Shown here in pieces: positions 1 to 8,926 of a DNA stretch of 64,000 nucleotides; the first letter of the stretch is position 1, and each line of letters begins with the position of its first letter. The notes beneath the pieces are model-generated. The model was given only the letters and a program-made list of their open reading frames with translations, was not told the origin of the DNA and did no database searches. Source of the DNA: Chitinophagaceae bacterium (GTDB lineage Bacteria > Bacteroidota > Bacteroidia > Chitinophagales > Chitinophagaceae); NCBI GenBank assembly GCA_025449645.1, contig JANWIY010000107.1:1-64000 (forward strand), given 5' to 3'. Position numbers and translations under genes: made by a program.

Positions 1-385
1 GGTTATGTTTCATTAATCCGAAAATGGTATTTTCCCAGAGCTCTTCGCAATCACCCAGATTGATAAAAAAAAATTTCTCCCGGTCATAGTAGTCAAGCGC
101 TTCAAGGTAGCAGGGCTCACAGACAGCAAAATCATCCGAGCCATCCCTGGTACCCCGGTGCTGATCACTCAGGATAATCACATTGCCGTTATCTGCGGCA
201 ATGCTGAAATGGCAGACCTTGCCGCTTCTCGCTTGCGTCGCCTCCAGATATAGGGAGGACAGCGCCTCCAAGACAGCCATTTTATCGGGATCCGAAGAGA
301 CCCTGTTTGCGATCCATGTAACTGGTTTTTTCAACAAGAATCGCAACACTTTCCGAATCAGGCGGGAAACGGGAGATTCGCTCAT
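1..385 (-). CDS. Metallophosphoesterase-like protein, N-terminal part (runs off window start)
   Basis: Reverse-strand reading from ATG at 385 gives MSESPVSRLIRKVLRFLLKKPVTWIANRVSSDPDKMAVLEALSSLY...VIILSDQHRGTRDGSDDFAV...FFFINLGDCEELWE, with calcineurin-like D-x-H and GD(C/x)xE motifs. Open to the window edge, so absent from the ORF track. Confidence 0.65.
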   Translation of the reverse strand, partial: MSESPVSRLIRKVLRFLLKKPVTWIANRVSSDPDKMAVLEALSSLYLEATQARSGKVCHFSIAADNGNVIILSDQHRGTRDGSDDFAVCEPCYLEALDYYDREKFFFINLGDCEELWENTIFGLMKHN

Positions 386-398
386 ACCGGAATTTTAG

Positions 399-1070
399 CT
401 ATCGAGAAATAACCCGGCTTTCGCCGTTTTCGAAACCAACTACCAATCTCCTTGCTATGTTTATGAAAAGTCCGTTGTCCACAACGCCCGTAATGGCATT
501 GATTCGGCCATGTGTGGCCTCCGGATCTTCAATTTCTCCAAATGCACAATCCACAATATAATTGCCATTATCCGTAAGATAAGGTCCTGATTCCTTCATG
601 CGCCGGGTTGGGCTGCAGCCTAGTAATCTCAGTTTTTCCAAAGTTCTTTCCCATCCGAAAAGCACCACTTCCACCGGCAAAGGAAATTTCCCCAGCGTTT
701 TTACCATCTTAGAATCATCGGCTACAATAATTAACTGGTTGCTGTTGGTCGCCACGATCTTTTCGCGCAGAAGAGCACCGCCCCCGCCCTTGATAAGACT
801 CAACTTTTCATCCGCTTCATCCGCACCATCGATCGTAACATCAATCGTTCCGATGTCTGCAAAACTGTAAATGGGAATTCCCAGCGAACGGCCATGCTCT
901 TCAGACCGGACCGAGGTGGCAATTGCCCTGATCCTCCATTTTCGTTTTTTCATTTCTTCCGCAATTTTTTCTATGGCCCAATATGCCGTTGAACCGGTGC
1001 CTAATCCGATGGTCATCCCATCATCCAGAAATGAAACTGCTTTTTCAGCTGCAACTTGTTTTGCATTCAT
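399..1070 (-). CDS. rpiA: Ribose-5-phosphate isomerase A
   Basis: MNAKQVAAEKAVSFLDDGMTIGLGTGSTAYWAIEKI...DGADEADEKLSLIKGGGGALLREKIVA is a characteristic RpiA sequence. Confidence 0.97.
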   Translation of the reverse strand: MNAKQVAAEKAVSFLDDGMTIGLGTGSTAYWAIEKIAEEMKKRKWRIRAIATSVRSEEHGRSLGIPIYSFADIGTIDVTIDGADEADEKLSLIKGGGGALLREKIVATNSNQLIIVADDSKMVKTLGKFPLPVEVVLFGWERTLEKLRLLGCSPTRRMKESGPYLTDNGNYIVDCAFGEIEDPEATHGRINAITGVVDNGLFINIARRLVVGFENGESRVISR

Positions 1071-1129
1071 ACGCTGAGCATTGATTCATGATTTTTTGTA
1101 ATTATCACAGGCCGAAAATTCTCCGGCTA

Positions 1130-3247
1130 TTATTTGCTCTCTTCAGGCTGAGGTTTTTCGCGGATCAGCACCAGATCGGTCGCATCCACCGTAATCGGAA
1201 TCAATCCAACCTGCACGACAGCTTTTTTCCCACGGATTTCACGCACCACCCCTATCTGGCGGTTTTTTTTCATCTTCACTTTATTACCAGGCTGAATAAT
1301 GCCTTCTATTTCCAGGTATTTAGCATCAAATTTCTTTTTGATTTTTTCACTTACCGGCCTTTCTTTCTGGTGAAATAAAAGCGCCTGCATCTGTTTGATC
1401 AACTCCTGCTTATTTTCAATCTTCCGCCAGTCGAATATAATCTGTTTCAGCTTTCTTTCCATCTCTTTCAGGTAGGCGATGCGTTCTGCCGAAATTTTGT
1501 TTTGTTCTTTCAACAATTCCAGCTGCTGATGGTGTTTTTCCCTATGCAGGGTCTTTTGCATTTCCGATTTCAACTGCTCATTTTCTCTTATCAGCTTTTG
1601 CAATTCCTTATCCTTCTGCTCTATCTGTCTCAGATCCTGTTCCGTGCGGTTGAGCAGTTTATCCAGCCGGAAATGGTCCTCGTCCACAAGAGCCCTCGCC
1701 TGCCGGATAAGGTCAGGATGGAGACCTATCCGCTCGGCAATGGAGAAAGTATATGAGCTGCCTGGTTTACCCGGGATCAGCTTGTATAGCGGTTGCAGGC
1801 TTTCTTCGTCGAAAGCCATGGCCCCGTTCATAATACCCGGAGTTTTATTGGCCATCACTTTGAGGTTTAAGTAATGGGTGGTAACGATACCATAAGCATG
1901 CTTCTTAACCAGTTCCTGCAGGATGACTTCGGCGAAAGCACCTCCCAGGTTCGGATCACTGCCGCTCCCCAGCTCATCAATAAAAAAAAGCGTGCGGCCA
2001 TTGGATTGCTCCATGAAATATTTCATGTTCATCAGATGCGAACTGTATGTGCTCAGCTCAAATTCGATGCTTTGCGTATCCCCGATATGTATCATCAGCT
2101 GCCTGAAAATGCCGGGTCTGGAATCAGGATGAACGGGTATCAGCAGGCCAGACTGGACCATCAGTTGCAGGAGGCCCACCGTTTTCATGGTCACCGTTTT
2201 CCCTCCCGCATTCGGTCCGCTGATCACGAGGATCCGGTTTTTTTCATCCATCCTGATATGGGTGGGAACCGTAGGTTTGTGTGATTTTTTATGGTACAAC
2301 AACAACAATGGATGATAGGCCTCAATCAGATGTAAATGCGAACCATCCTGTATTGTCGGATTGATTCCGTTTATTTCTAGGGCCAGTCTGGCTTTCGAGG
2401 CAATAAAATCATATTCCCCCGTAATCTCTGCATAAGTCTTCAGCAACTCAGCATAAACGGAAAGCCTGCTGGTAAGTTCACGGAGGATCCGGATCACTTC
2501 TCTGGTTTCGGCATGCTCAAGAGAGAAAATCTCATTATTCACTCCGATCGTTTCCTCAGGTTCTACAAATGCAGTTTTCCGGCTATCGCTTTCCCCGTGA
2601 AGAATGCCTTTTACATGGCGTTTATTTTCCGCAAAAATTGCCAGCACACGACGTCCGTTTAAAAAAGCTTCCTCAGTTTCTGCTACATACCCGGCCTTGC
2701 TTAATCTGGATAGAATCCGGTCGAATATGCGCCTCAGTTCCTTCCGTTTAACGAAAAGGGACATCCTGATTCCGGCAAGTTCTGCAGAAGCGCGGTCACG
2801 TACCTGCCCGTTTTCTTCCAGGGTCTCATCTATAAATGAAATGATCTGCTTTTCATAATAGGTCTCCCGGATCACGTCCGCCAGGGCCGGGTAGGCCAGT
2901 CTCTTTTCATTGACAAACCAATGAAAGATATTGCGGAGATTGTCTGCCAGCCTGCGGATCAACAGAAATTCTTCCCCGCTTAGAACAGCACCCGGAAGAC
3001 TGAGCAGCTTGATTTCATGTGAAGAATTCAGACTATCTTCATTTGGGAAATACTGGGCCTGCTCAAGAAGCATTTTAAATTCGGCCGACTGCTGCAATTC
3101 ATGTTGTATGATTTCAAAACGGGTATGGACATGCAGGTTTATGGCCTTCTCCCTGGCATATGCGGATTTGCAGTGGTTTGCCAGCAGCTCCCGGATTTTA
3201 TCAAATTCCAGTTGAGCAAGTGCTGATTCCGGGAAGTATCTGATCAT
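1130..3247 (-). CDS. mutS2: MutS2-family DNA mismatch repair/recombination ATPase, apparently without a C-terminal Smr domain
   Basis: Walker A ISGPNAGGKTVTMKTVGLLQLM, FIDELGSGSDPNLGGAFAEVIL and a MutS2-type coiled coil. The ORF stops after a KOW-like segment (IQPGNKVKMKKNRQIGVVREIRGKKAVVQVG). Confidence 0.9.
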   Translation of the reverse strand: MIRYFPESALAQLEFDKIRELLANHCKSAYAREKAINLHVHTRFEIIQHELQQSAEFKMLLEQAQYFPNEDSLNSSHEIKLLSLPGAVLSGEEFLLIRRLADNLRNIFHWFVNEKRLAYPALADVIRETYYEKQIISFIDETLEENGQVRDRASAELAGIRMSLFVKRKELRRIFDRILSRLSKAGYVAETEEAFLNGRRVLAIFAENKRHVKGILHGESDSRKTAFVEPEETIGVNNEIFSLEHAETREVIRILRELTSRLSVYAELLKTYAEITGEYDFIASKARLALEINGINPTIQDGSHLHLIEAYHPLLLLYHKKSHKPTVPTHIRMDEKNRILVISGPNAGGKTVTMKTVGLLQLMVQSGLLIPVHPDSRPGIFRQLMIHIGDTQSIEFELSTYSSHLMNMKYFMEQSNGRTLFFIDELGSGSDPNLGGAFAEVILQELVKKHAYGIVTTHYLNLKVMANKTPGIMNGAMAFDEESLQPLYKLIPGKPGSSYTFSIAERIGLHPDLIRQARALVDEDHFRLDKLLNRTEQDLRQIEQKDKELQKLIRENEQLKSEMQKTLHREKHHQQLELLKEQNKISAERIAYLKEMERKLKQIIFDWRKIENKQELIKQMQALLFHQKERPVSEKIKKKFDAKYLEIEGIIQPGNKVKMKKNRQIGVVREIRGKKAVVQVGLIPITVDATDLVLIREKPQPEESK

Positions 3248-3347
3248 TCAAAACAAAGATAAGTTAACGAACATTTAAAAGGTTTCAATTGTCATATATA
3301 TTGCAATCTGCATCCTGCTCCACTACGTATATTGCTAAAGAAAAAGA

Positions 3348-4001
3348 ATGAAAATCATTATGTTATCAGCTATACTTCTAAGCATTTTTACGATCGCTTC
3401 CTGCCATTCATCATCAACACAACAAACCACTATGACCGAAGAGAAAATTCCGCCCGGAATCAAAACGGATACCGCCACTTTTGCAACGGGATGCTTTTGG
3501 TGCACTGAAGCCATTTTCCAGGAACTTAAAGGCGTACTTAAGGTAACCTCCGGCTATTCCGGCGGAACAGTCAGCAATCCTTCCTATGAACAGGTGTGTT
3601 CCGGAACTACAGGCCATGCAGAATGTGAGCAGATCATTTATGATCCCAAACAGATCAGTTTTGACGAACTCCTGGAAGTATTTTGGGAATCCCACGATCC
3701 AACATCCCTTAACCGCCAGGGTAATGACGAAGGAACTCAATATAGAAGTGCCATTTTTTATCATAATGCTGAACAAAAAGAAAAGGCGGAGCAGTATAAA
3801 AAGAAACTGGATCAGAGCGGGGCGTATGATAAGCCCATTGTAACGGAGATAACGGCCTTTAAAACATTTTATCCTGCTGAAAATTACCACCAGGATTATT
3901 ACAGGCTTCACGGATCACAACCATACTGCACTTTTGTAATCCGTCCCAAAGTGGAAAAATTCGAGAAGGTATTTAAGGATAAATTGAAGACTTCCAAATA
4001 A
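3348..4001 (+). CDS. msrA: Peptide-methionine (S)-S-oxide reductase, lipoprotein-type signal peptide
   Basis: ATFATGCFWCTEAIFQELKGVLKVTSGYSGG and the YFYHNAEQ/ENYHQDYY region; SPase II-like IASC at the N-terminus. Confidence 0.95.
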   Translation: MKIIMLSAILLSIFTIASCHSSSTQQTTMTEEKIPPGIKTDTATFATGCFWCTEAIFQELKGVLKVTSGYSGGTVSNPSYEQVCSGTTGHAECEQIIYDPKQISFDELLEVFWESHDPTSLNRQGNDEGTQYRSAIFYHNAEQKEKAEQYKKKLDQSGAYDKPIVTEITAFKTFYPAENYHQDYYRLHGSQPYCTFVIRPKVEKFEKVFKDKLKTSK

Positions 4002-4006
4002 GCGAC

Positions 4007-4912
4007 TTAAACTATTTCGTATCCCGATTTTAGCTGTTCAAAAAAATGGATATGATACAGGGAATTGCGACTATCGTGCATTTTTTTTGAGTTCAGGATG
4101 CGGCCTACCAACATCATGTGGCTTCCAAGTTTAAAATGATCCGTTATTTCAATTTCCCTGTACCATGAGGAAAACTCGGGAACGGGGAATTTCAGCAATT
4201 CACTTTCTGAAACCCTGAATGGCAGGCTTTGGATTTCGGGTGGCGTTTTACTGTGATGAGCACCCAGCGCATACATTGTTTTTGAATCAATTTCCTCCGT
4301 ACTGGATACAACCACCCGCTTTGTTTCAATGATCTCATTTACTGTAATATTGGATACCCGAAGGCCAAGCAGGTAGACGTTTATTTCCGGATATTCGCCC
4401 TGAAAATCCATTGGAAAAATATTGTAATATTCTTTGTTCCTGAATGATGTAACGATTACCCTTCGGGGATAGGAGTATAAACCTCCGTAAATCAGCGTCT
4501 CCTTATACCCATGTCTCTTATTAGAAAAGAAGAAGTTAATTAATAAATATTGATGCAAAAGACTTATCTGGTGGCATCTTAGTTTTTCTATCTCAAGCAC
4601 GAGGATTACGCCGTTAGGCTGTTCCAGCTTTTTTATGATTGTAAGGGTCATCGAAACAACAAGCTTCTCATCCCTCAGGATATTTAATTCAAGCTTCCTC
4701 TTCCCGATTGTATCTAAATCATTTCCGCATATCCATACTGCAATACAAAAAGGACGTTCGCACAGAATATTATGACGCTCACTTACGTCGATCCTGCGAT
4801 GCCCATCTTTCAGGTAAGCAGTTTCCGCAATCTTGCCGTTCCGTATACTGACGCCAAAAAAAATCTGGCGGTCCAGGTTTTTAAAGAGAAGTTTTCTTAT
4901 AAGCGATTTCAT
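4007..4912 (-). CDS. Flavin reductase-like (FMN split-barrel) C-terminal domain with uncharacterised N-terminal part
   Basis: C-terminal YPRRVIVTSFRNKEYYNIFPMDFQGEYPEINVYLLGLRVSN...GSHMMLVGRILNSKKM resembles flavin reductase-like domains. Confidence 0.55.
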   Translation of the reverse strand: MKSLIRKLLFKNLDRQIFFGVSIRNGKIAETAYLKDGHRRIDVSERHNILCERPFCIAVWICGNDLDTIGKRKLELNILRDEKLVVSMTLTIIKKLEQPNGVILVLEIEKLRCHQISLLHQYLLINFFFSNKRHGYKETLIYGGLYSYPRRVIVTSFRNKEYYNIFPMDFQGEYPEINVYLLGLRVSNITVNEIIETKRVVVSSTEEIDSKTMYALGAHHSKTPPEIQSLPFRVSESELLKFPVPEFSSWYREIEITDHFKLGSHMMLVGRILNSKKMHDSRNSLYHIHFFEQLKSGYEIV

Positions 4913-5582
4913 TTCTTGATAGAATCAGCATCGCAAAGTTTGAATTTTGAATCGAATTATAAGAAACAAAATCGAAATATTTAGCCGCTGCCGATTTGTA
5001 TTTCTGCAATGTATGAAGATATGTATCCTGGGCAACGCCATTAAAATAATTCCGGGTTATCAATTGCTTATTGAAAAGGGTTTTTGCGGCCACTTTCAGG
5101 GAATGCGACTTAATCATTTTCACTGGCCGGGTGTCAATAACCGTTGCCTGGACATAGCAATGGGTGTCACATATCAGAGGAAGTCTTTCAAACAGGATAT
5201 CAATATCCGGAATGCAATTCAAGACCGCAAAATTTGCCAGGACGCCATTCATCTTATCGGTAAACGGGAGAATATTATCGGACCATTGGCGAAAGTCAAG
5301 CTTTTCTTCAACAAAAACAGGCCTTCCCGGACTTACTGAAACTGATTTTATTGCAATTGCCCTCATGTTGGAAGAAGGTTCCAGAAAAAATACCTTATAA
5401 TGATCAGATAATAAGGCAGGCAGATCAAGGCCAGTTCCTCCTCCAAAATCGAGTATATTTCCATTGGAAATATTGGCCTTAAATATTTCTATCACCTTTT
5501 TGCGAGTTTCATTGTCTGATTCCGTCATATGACAATTATAATTCCGGGCAATATGGTCATAATAAGTTGTAGACGACAGCAT
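4881..5582 (-). CDS. SAM-dependent class I methyltransferase
   Basis: NILDFGGGTGLDLPALLSDHYKVFFLEPSSNMRAIA matches motif I/post-I of class I methyltransferases. Confidence 0.8.
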   Translation of the reverse strand: MLSSTTYYDHIARNYNCHMTESDNETRKKVIEIFKANISNGNILDFGGGTGLDLPALLSDHYKVFFLEPSSNMRAIAIKSVSVSPGRPVFVEEKLDFRQWSDNILPFTDKMNGVLANFAVLNCIPDIDILFERLPLICDTHCYVQATVIDTRPVKMIKSHSLKVAAKTLFNKQLITRNYFNGVAQDTYLHTLQKYKSAAAKYFDFVSYNSIQNSNFAMLILSRNEIAYKKTSL

Positions 5583-5697
5583 TCCGATTTGCGCTTATTT
5601 AATAAAGGTAGTGGTTTATGCAGGCGGATTCAGCAGGTTTAAGATCATACGCACGCAGGCAATTAAAAAAACAAGAATTGGTTTTTGGTCCCGGCTC

Positions 5698-6324
5698 CTA
5701 TTTGCCGATCCAATCATTCAGTTCAGTGCTGTCGAATTTTTCCTTTTCCATCAGGTCAATATCCGTATTGATCATGACCATTTCACCACCAATCAGTTTT
5801 GTCTGCTCATTATCTGTTTTTGATTGATATGATTTGGCCACCTTAAGTTCGCCGCTTAGGAGGTCCACCTCCGCACCCGGGCTGCCCGAAAAAGCATCAA
5901 CCTTAAAATCGGCTGCGGTGGAAATAACGGTCATCCTTAGCGCTTTTGTATAAACTATAAAAGGTAGCAAATTATCCGAGCCGGTCCTGAATAGTGCGGC
6001 ACCCTCAAGCGAAAGTTGGCGGTCTGCTTTGCTAAACCCAGGAGATAGACGGATGATTGAAGAGGTATCTAATAGCACCCTGCTTCCGTCTGGCAATTGC
6101 AGATTAATTCTCCCGGCGCTGCCGTTACTATACATTACTCCCCTGTTATCAGCTGCAGATTTTGAATTTTCAGGCCGGTTTTTGCAGCCTGAGAAATCAC
6201 CCGTCATGAAAAATAAAATAAACCCCAATAATTTTGACAGGTGATTTTCCCGAATGTATGATAAACTTTTGCCTGATACCATGATACAGGATGTGAATTC
6301 GTATCGGAACAGGGAACTAGTCAA
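5698..6324 (-). CDS. FecR-domain protein (orphan, lipoprotein-like)
   Basis: INLQLPDGSRVLLDTSSIIRLSPGF...RQLSLEGAALFRT...VISTAADFKVDAFSGSPGAEVDLLSGELKV is a FecR-type domain. There is no adjacent sigma factor. Confidence 0.7.
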   Translation of the reverse strand: MTSSLFRYEFTSCIMVSGKSLSYIRENHLSKLLGFILFFMTGDFSGCKNRPENSKSAADNRGVMYSNGSAGRINLQLPDGSRVLLDTSSIIRLSPGFSKADRQLSLEGAALFRTGSDNLLPFIVYTKALRMTVISTAADFKVDAFSGSPGAEVDLLSGELKVAKSYQSKTDNEQTKLIGGEMVMINTDIDLMEKEKFDSTELNDWIGK

Positions 6325-7687
6325 GACTTTTTAATTGAAAGGCTTTGGTCTTCGTAAAACCGCGTAATCCTATATGCGAAAGCGTTGCACCAATTCCGGA
6401 ATGTTGTCTTCCGCTCCATGGAACAGCAGCACTCACCCGATCGCAGCAGTTCCAATAACCCGTGCCTACATTTAATTTTTTCAAAATCCCTTCAGCACGC
6501 TCCCTGCTGCCGCTATATACGGCAGCCGTCAGTCCATATTCAGTATCCCCCATCCATTTAAGGGCTTCTTCGTCATTGTTTACACGCATGATGCCGATGA
6601 TGGGCCCGAAAGATTCCTCCTGCATTACGCGCATCCCATGGGTTACGTTTACTAAAACGGTAGGCTCAAAATAATATCCTTTATGCTTAAGTCTTTTACC
6701 TCCGGTAAGTACAACAGCTCCTTTTTGCACAGCATCATTTACCTGATTTTCCAAAACCACCAGCTGTTCCCTGCGCGTCAGCGGGCCAATATAAATATCA
6801 TTTCCTTCAGGTGATCCTATTTTCCAGGTTCTGACCACATTTACAAACTCATCAATATACTGATCATGGATCTTACTATGCACATAAATCCGCTCCACTG
6901 CACAGCAACTCTGCCCATTGTTGTAAAAAGCTCCATCCGCAGTACTTGCCGCAGCGGCCCTGATATCCACTACATCATCCGCAACATACAGGGGATCCTT
7001 TCCTCCCAGTTCGCACTGACAGGGAACCATTTTGAGGGCTGCTTTTTCATAAACAGATTTCCCGATTCTATAACTCCCTGTGAAAAAATAACCGTCAAAT
7101 GGAATTTGCAAAAGGTATTCACCGACCGAACCCGCGCCAATGGCCAGTTGAAAAGCAGTCCCGGGAATTCCTGCCTCCTTTAGCCTCTTATCTATCTCCA
7201 ATCCCGTAAGTGTGGCCATTTCAGAAGGCTTATACATCACGGCGTTTCCGGCCAGGAGCGCAGGCACGAATACATTTATTCCGACAAGATAGGGATAGTT
7301 CCATGCAGAAATATTTGCAATCACGCCCAAGGGCTCGTAAACTATTTTTTCCTCAGGATTCTTGTCGGAAATCATCCATTCCTCATTCAGATATTTTTCC
7401 GCGTTAGCGGTCAGCCACTGAATCCTGGTAACAGCGCCGTTTATCTCATTCCTTGATTGGCGGATAGGCTTTCCTACTTCCTGTGTAAGAATAGCGGCAA
7501 GTTGTTCTCTGTCATTCGTTAATATTTCTGAGAACCTATGGATCCTTTTCACCCTTTCAGAAAGGTTTACCTCCTGCCAGGCCCGTTGTGCCCCCTTCAG
7601 CAATTGAAATTTGGCTCCCAATGAAGATGCATCATCCTCCGGCAGATCCTTAATCATTTCCTCTGTAGCAGGATTAATAATTTTCAT
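6317..7687 (-). CDS. NAD(P)-dependent aldehyde dehydrogenase
   Basis: PLGVIANISAWNYPYLVGINVFVPALLAGNAVMYKPSEMA, CQCELGGKDPLYVADD, NNGQSCCAVERIYVH. Confidence 0.95.
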   Translation of the reverse strand: MKIINPATEEMIKDLPEDDASSLGAKFQLLKGAQRAWQEVNLSERVKRIHRFSEILTNDREQLAAILTQEVGKPIRQSRNEINGAVTRIQWLTANAEKYLNEEWMISDKNPEEKIVYEPLGVIANISAWNYPYLVGINVFVPALLAGNAVMYKPSEMATLTGLEIDKRLKEAGIPGTAFQLAIGAGSVGEYLLQIPFDGYFFTGSYRIGKSVYEKAALKMVPCQCELGGKDPLYVADDVVDIRAAAASTADGAFYNNGQSCCAVERIYVHSKIHDQYIDEFVNVVRTWKIGSPEGNDIYIGPLTRREQLVVLENQVNDAVQKGAVVLTGGKRLKHKGYYFEPTVLVNVTHGMRVMQEESFGPIIGIMRVNNDEEALKWMGDTEYGLTAAVYSGSRERAEGILKKLNVGTGYWNCCDRVSAAVPWSGRQHSGIGATLSHIGLRGFTKTKAFQLKSLD

Positions 7688-8835
7688 CAGAGGGCCTGTT
7701 GATATATTTGTTTGAAATCATTCCTGCTTACCGGTTTAGGATTATTCGGATGGGCAAAATCAGCAAAAGCAAGTCCGGCCAATGTTTCCACATGTTCTTC
7801 ACGCACACCAATTTCCTTCAACCGGGTTGGAATGCCAATCTTTGAATTAAGCTCCAGCAGATAAGTGACCACAGCCTCTCCGCCAGGTTCTTTTAATTGC
7901 AGGGCTATGCTCATTCGCAGGAATTTATCTTCGAAACCGCTCCGGTTAAATTCCATCCCGTAGGGAAGGTTTACCGCATTCGCCAGACCATGATGCGTAT
8001 CCAGTAAAGATGAAAGCGGATGAGCAAGAGAATGTACAACGCCCAATCCCTTTTGAAAAGCAACTGCTCCCATCAGCGAAGCCAATAACATGTCAGATCG
8101 TGATTCCAGGTCAGGATGATTTACTGCTTTGACGAGAGACCGGCTGATCAGCCGCATACCTTCCAGCGCTATTCCTTCGCACATGGGATGTTCCATTTTC
8201 GCCAGAAAGGCTTCCATATTATGAGTCAGCGCATCCATGCCCGTAGCTGCTGTTATGAAAGGCGGAAGTTCCATAGTGAGTTCGGGGTCTGAAAAAACAA
8301 TTTTCGCCATCAGCTTAGGGGAAAAAAGAATTTTTTTCTGGTGCGTGATATCATCCGCAATGATGGCGCTTCGGCCTACTTCACTACCTGTTCCCGCTGT
8401 AGTGGGGATTGTAACAAAATGCGGCACATCCTGCGTTACAAACACTTCCCCTCCTATAAGGTCATCATATTTAAAAAGGTCCTCGCGATGATTTACCCGC
8501 AGTACAATAGCACGGGCCACATCCAATGCTGCCCCGCCGCCGATGCCGACCACTGAATCCCGCCGGGTCTGATCATAAACATCTGTTCCCTTATATACAT
8601 CAGACTTCACCGGGTTTTTATGAATATCTGAAAACACCTCAACAGCGAGCCCTTTTTTTTTCATCCCGTCCAGGATGGATTTAAAAAAACCCAGACCCGC
8701 CACATTTGAATCAGTAACCAATAAAGGTCTTTCCAGCTTCTGCCAGACCAGATAATCAGGAAGCTCCTTAATGGCCCCTGCACCAAACCGGATTATGGTA
8801 GGAAAATTATATTGCAAAACATTCCCGGAATGCAT
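7687..8835 (-). CDS. Iron-containing alcohol dehydrogenase
   Basis: VVGIGGGAALDVARAI, IPTTAGTGSEVGRSAII, GMDALTHNMEAF, GVVHSLAHPLSSLLDTHHGLANAVNLP. Confidence 0.95.
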   Translation of the reverse strand: MHSGNVLQYNFPTIIRFGAGAIKELPDYLVWQKLERPLLVTDSNVAGLGFFKSILDGMKKKGLAVEVFSDIHKNPVKSDVYKGTDVYDQTRRDSVVGIGGGAALDVARAIVLRVNHREDLFKYDDLIGGEVFVTQDVPHFVTIPTTAGTGSEVGRSAIIADDITHQKKILFSPKLMAKIVFSDPELTMELPPFITAATGMDALTHNMEAFLAKMEHPMCEGIALEGMRLISRSLVKAVNHPDLESRSDMLLASLMGAVAFQKGLGVVHSLAHPLSSLLDTHHGLANAVNLPYGMEFNRSGFEDKFLRMSIALQLKEPGGEAVVTYLLELNSKIGIPTRLKEIGVREEHVETLAGLAFADFAHPNNPKPVSRNDFKQIYQQAL

Positions 8836-8926
8836 AAATCAAATTTGTATTACACCACAACACGCCTAAATCTCAGTCTGCCAATACTCATTTTTTTCTT
8901 TTTACTTTTTAATTTTTAATTTTCTT

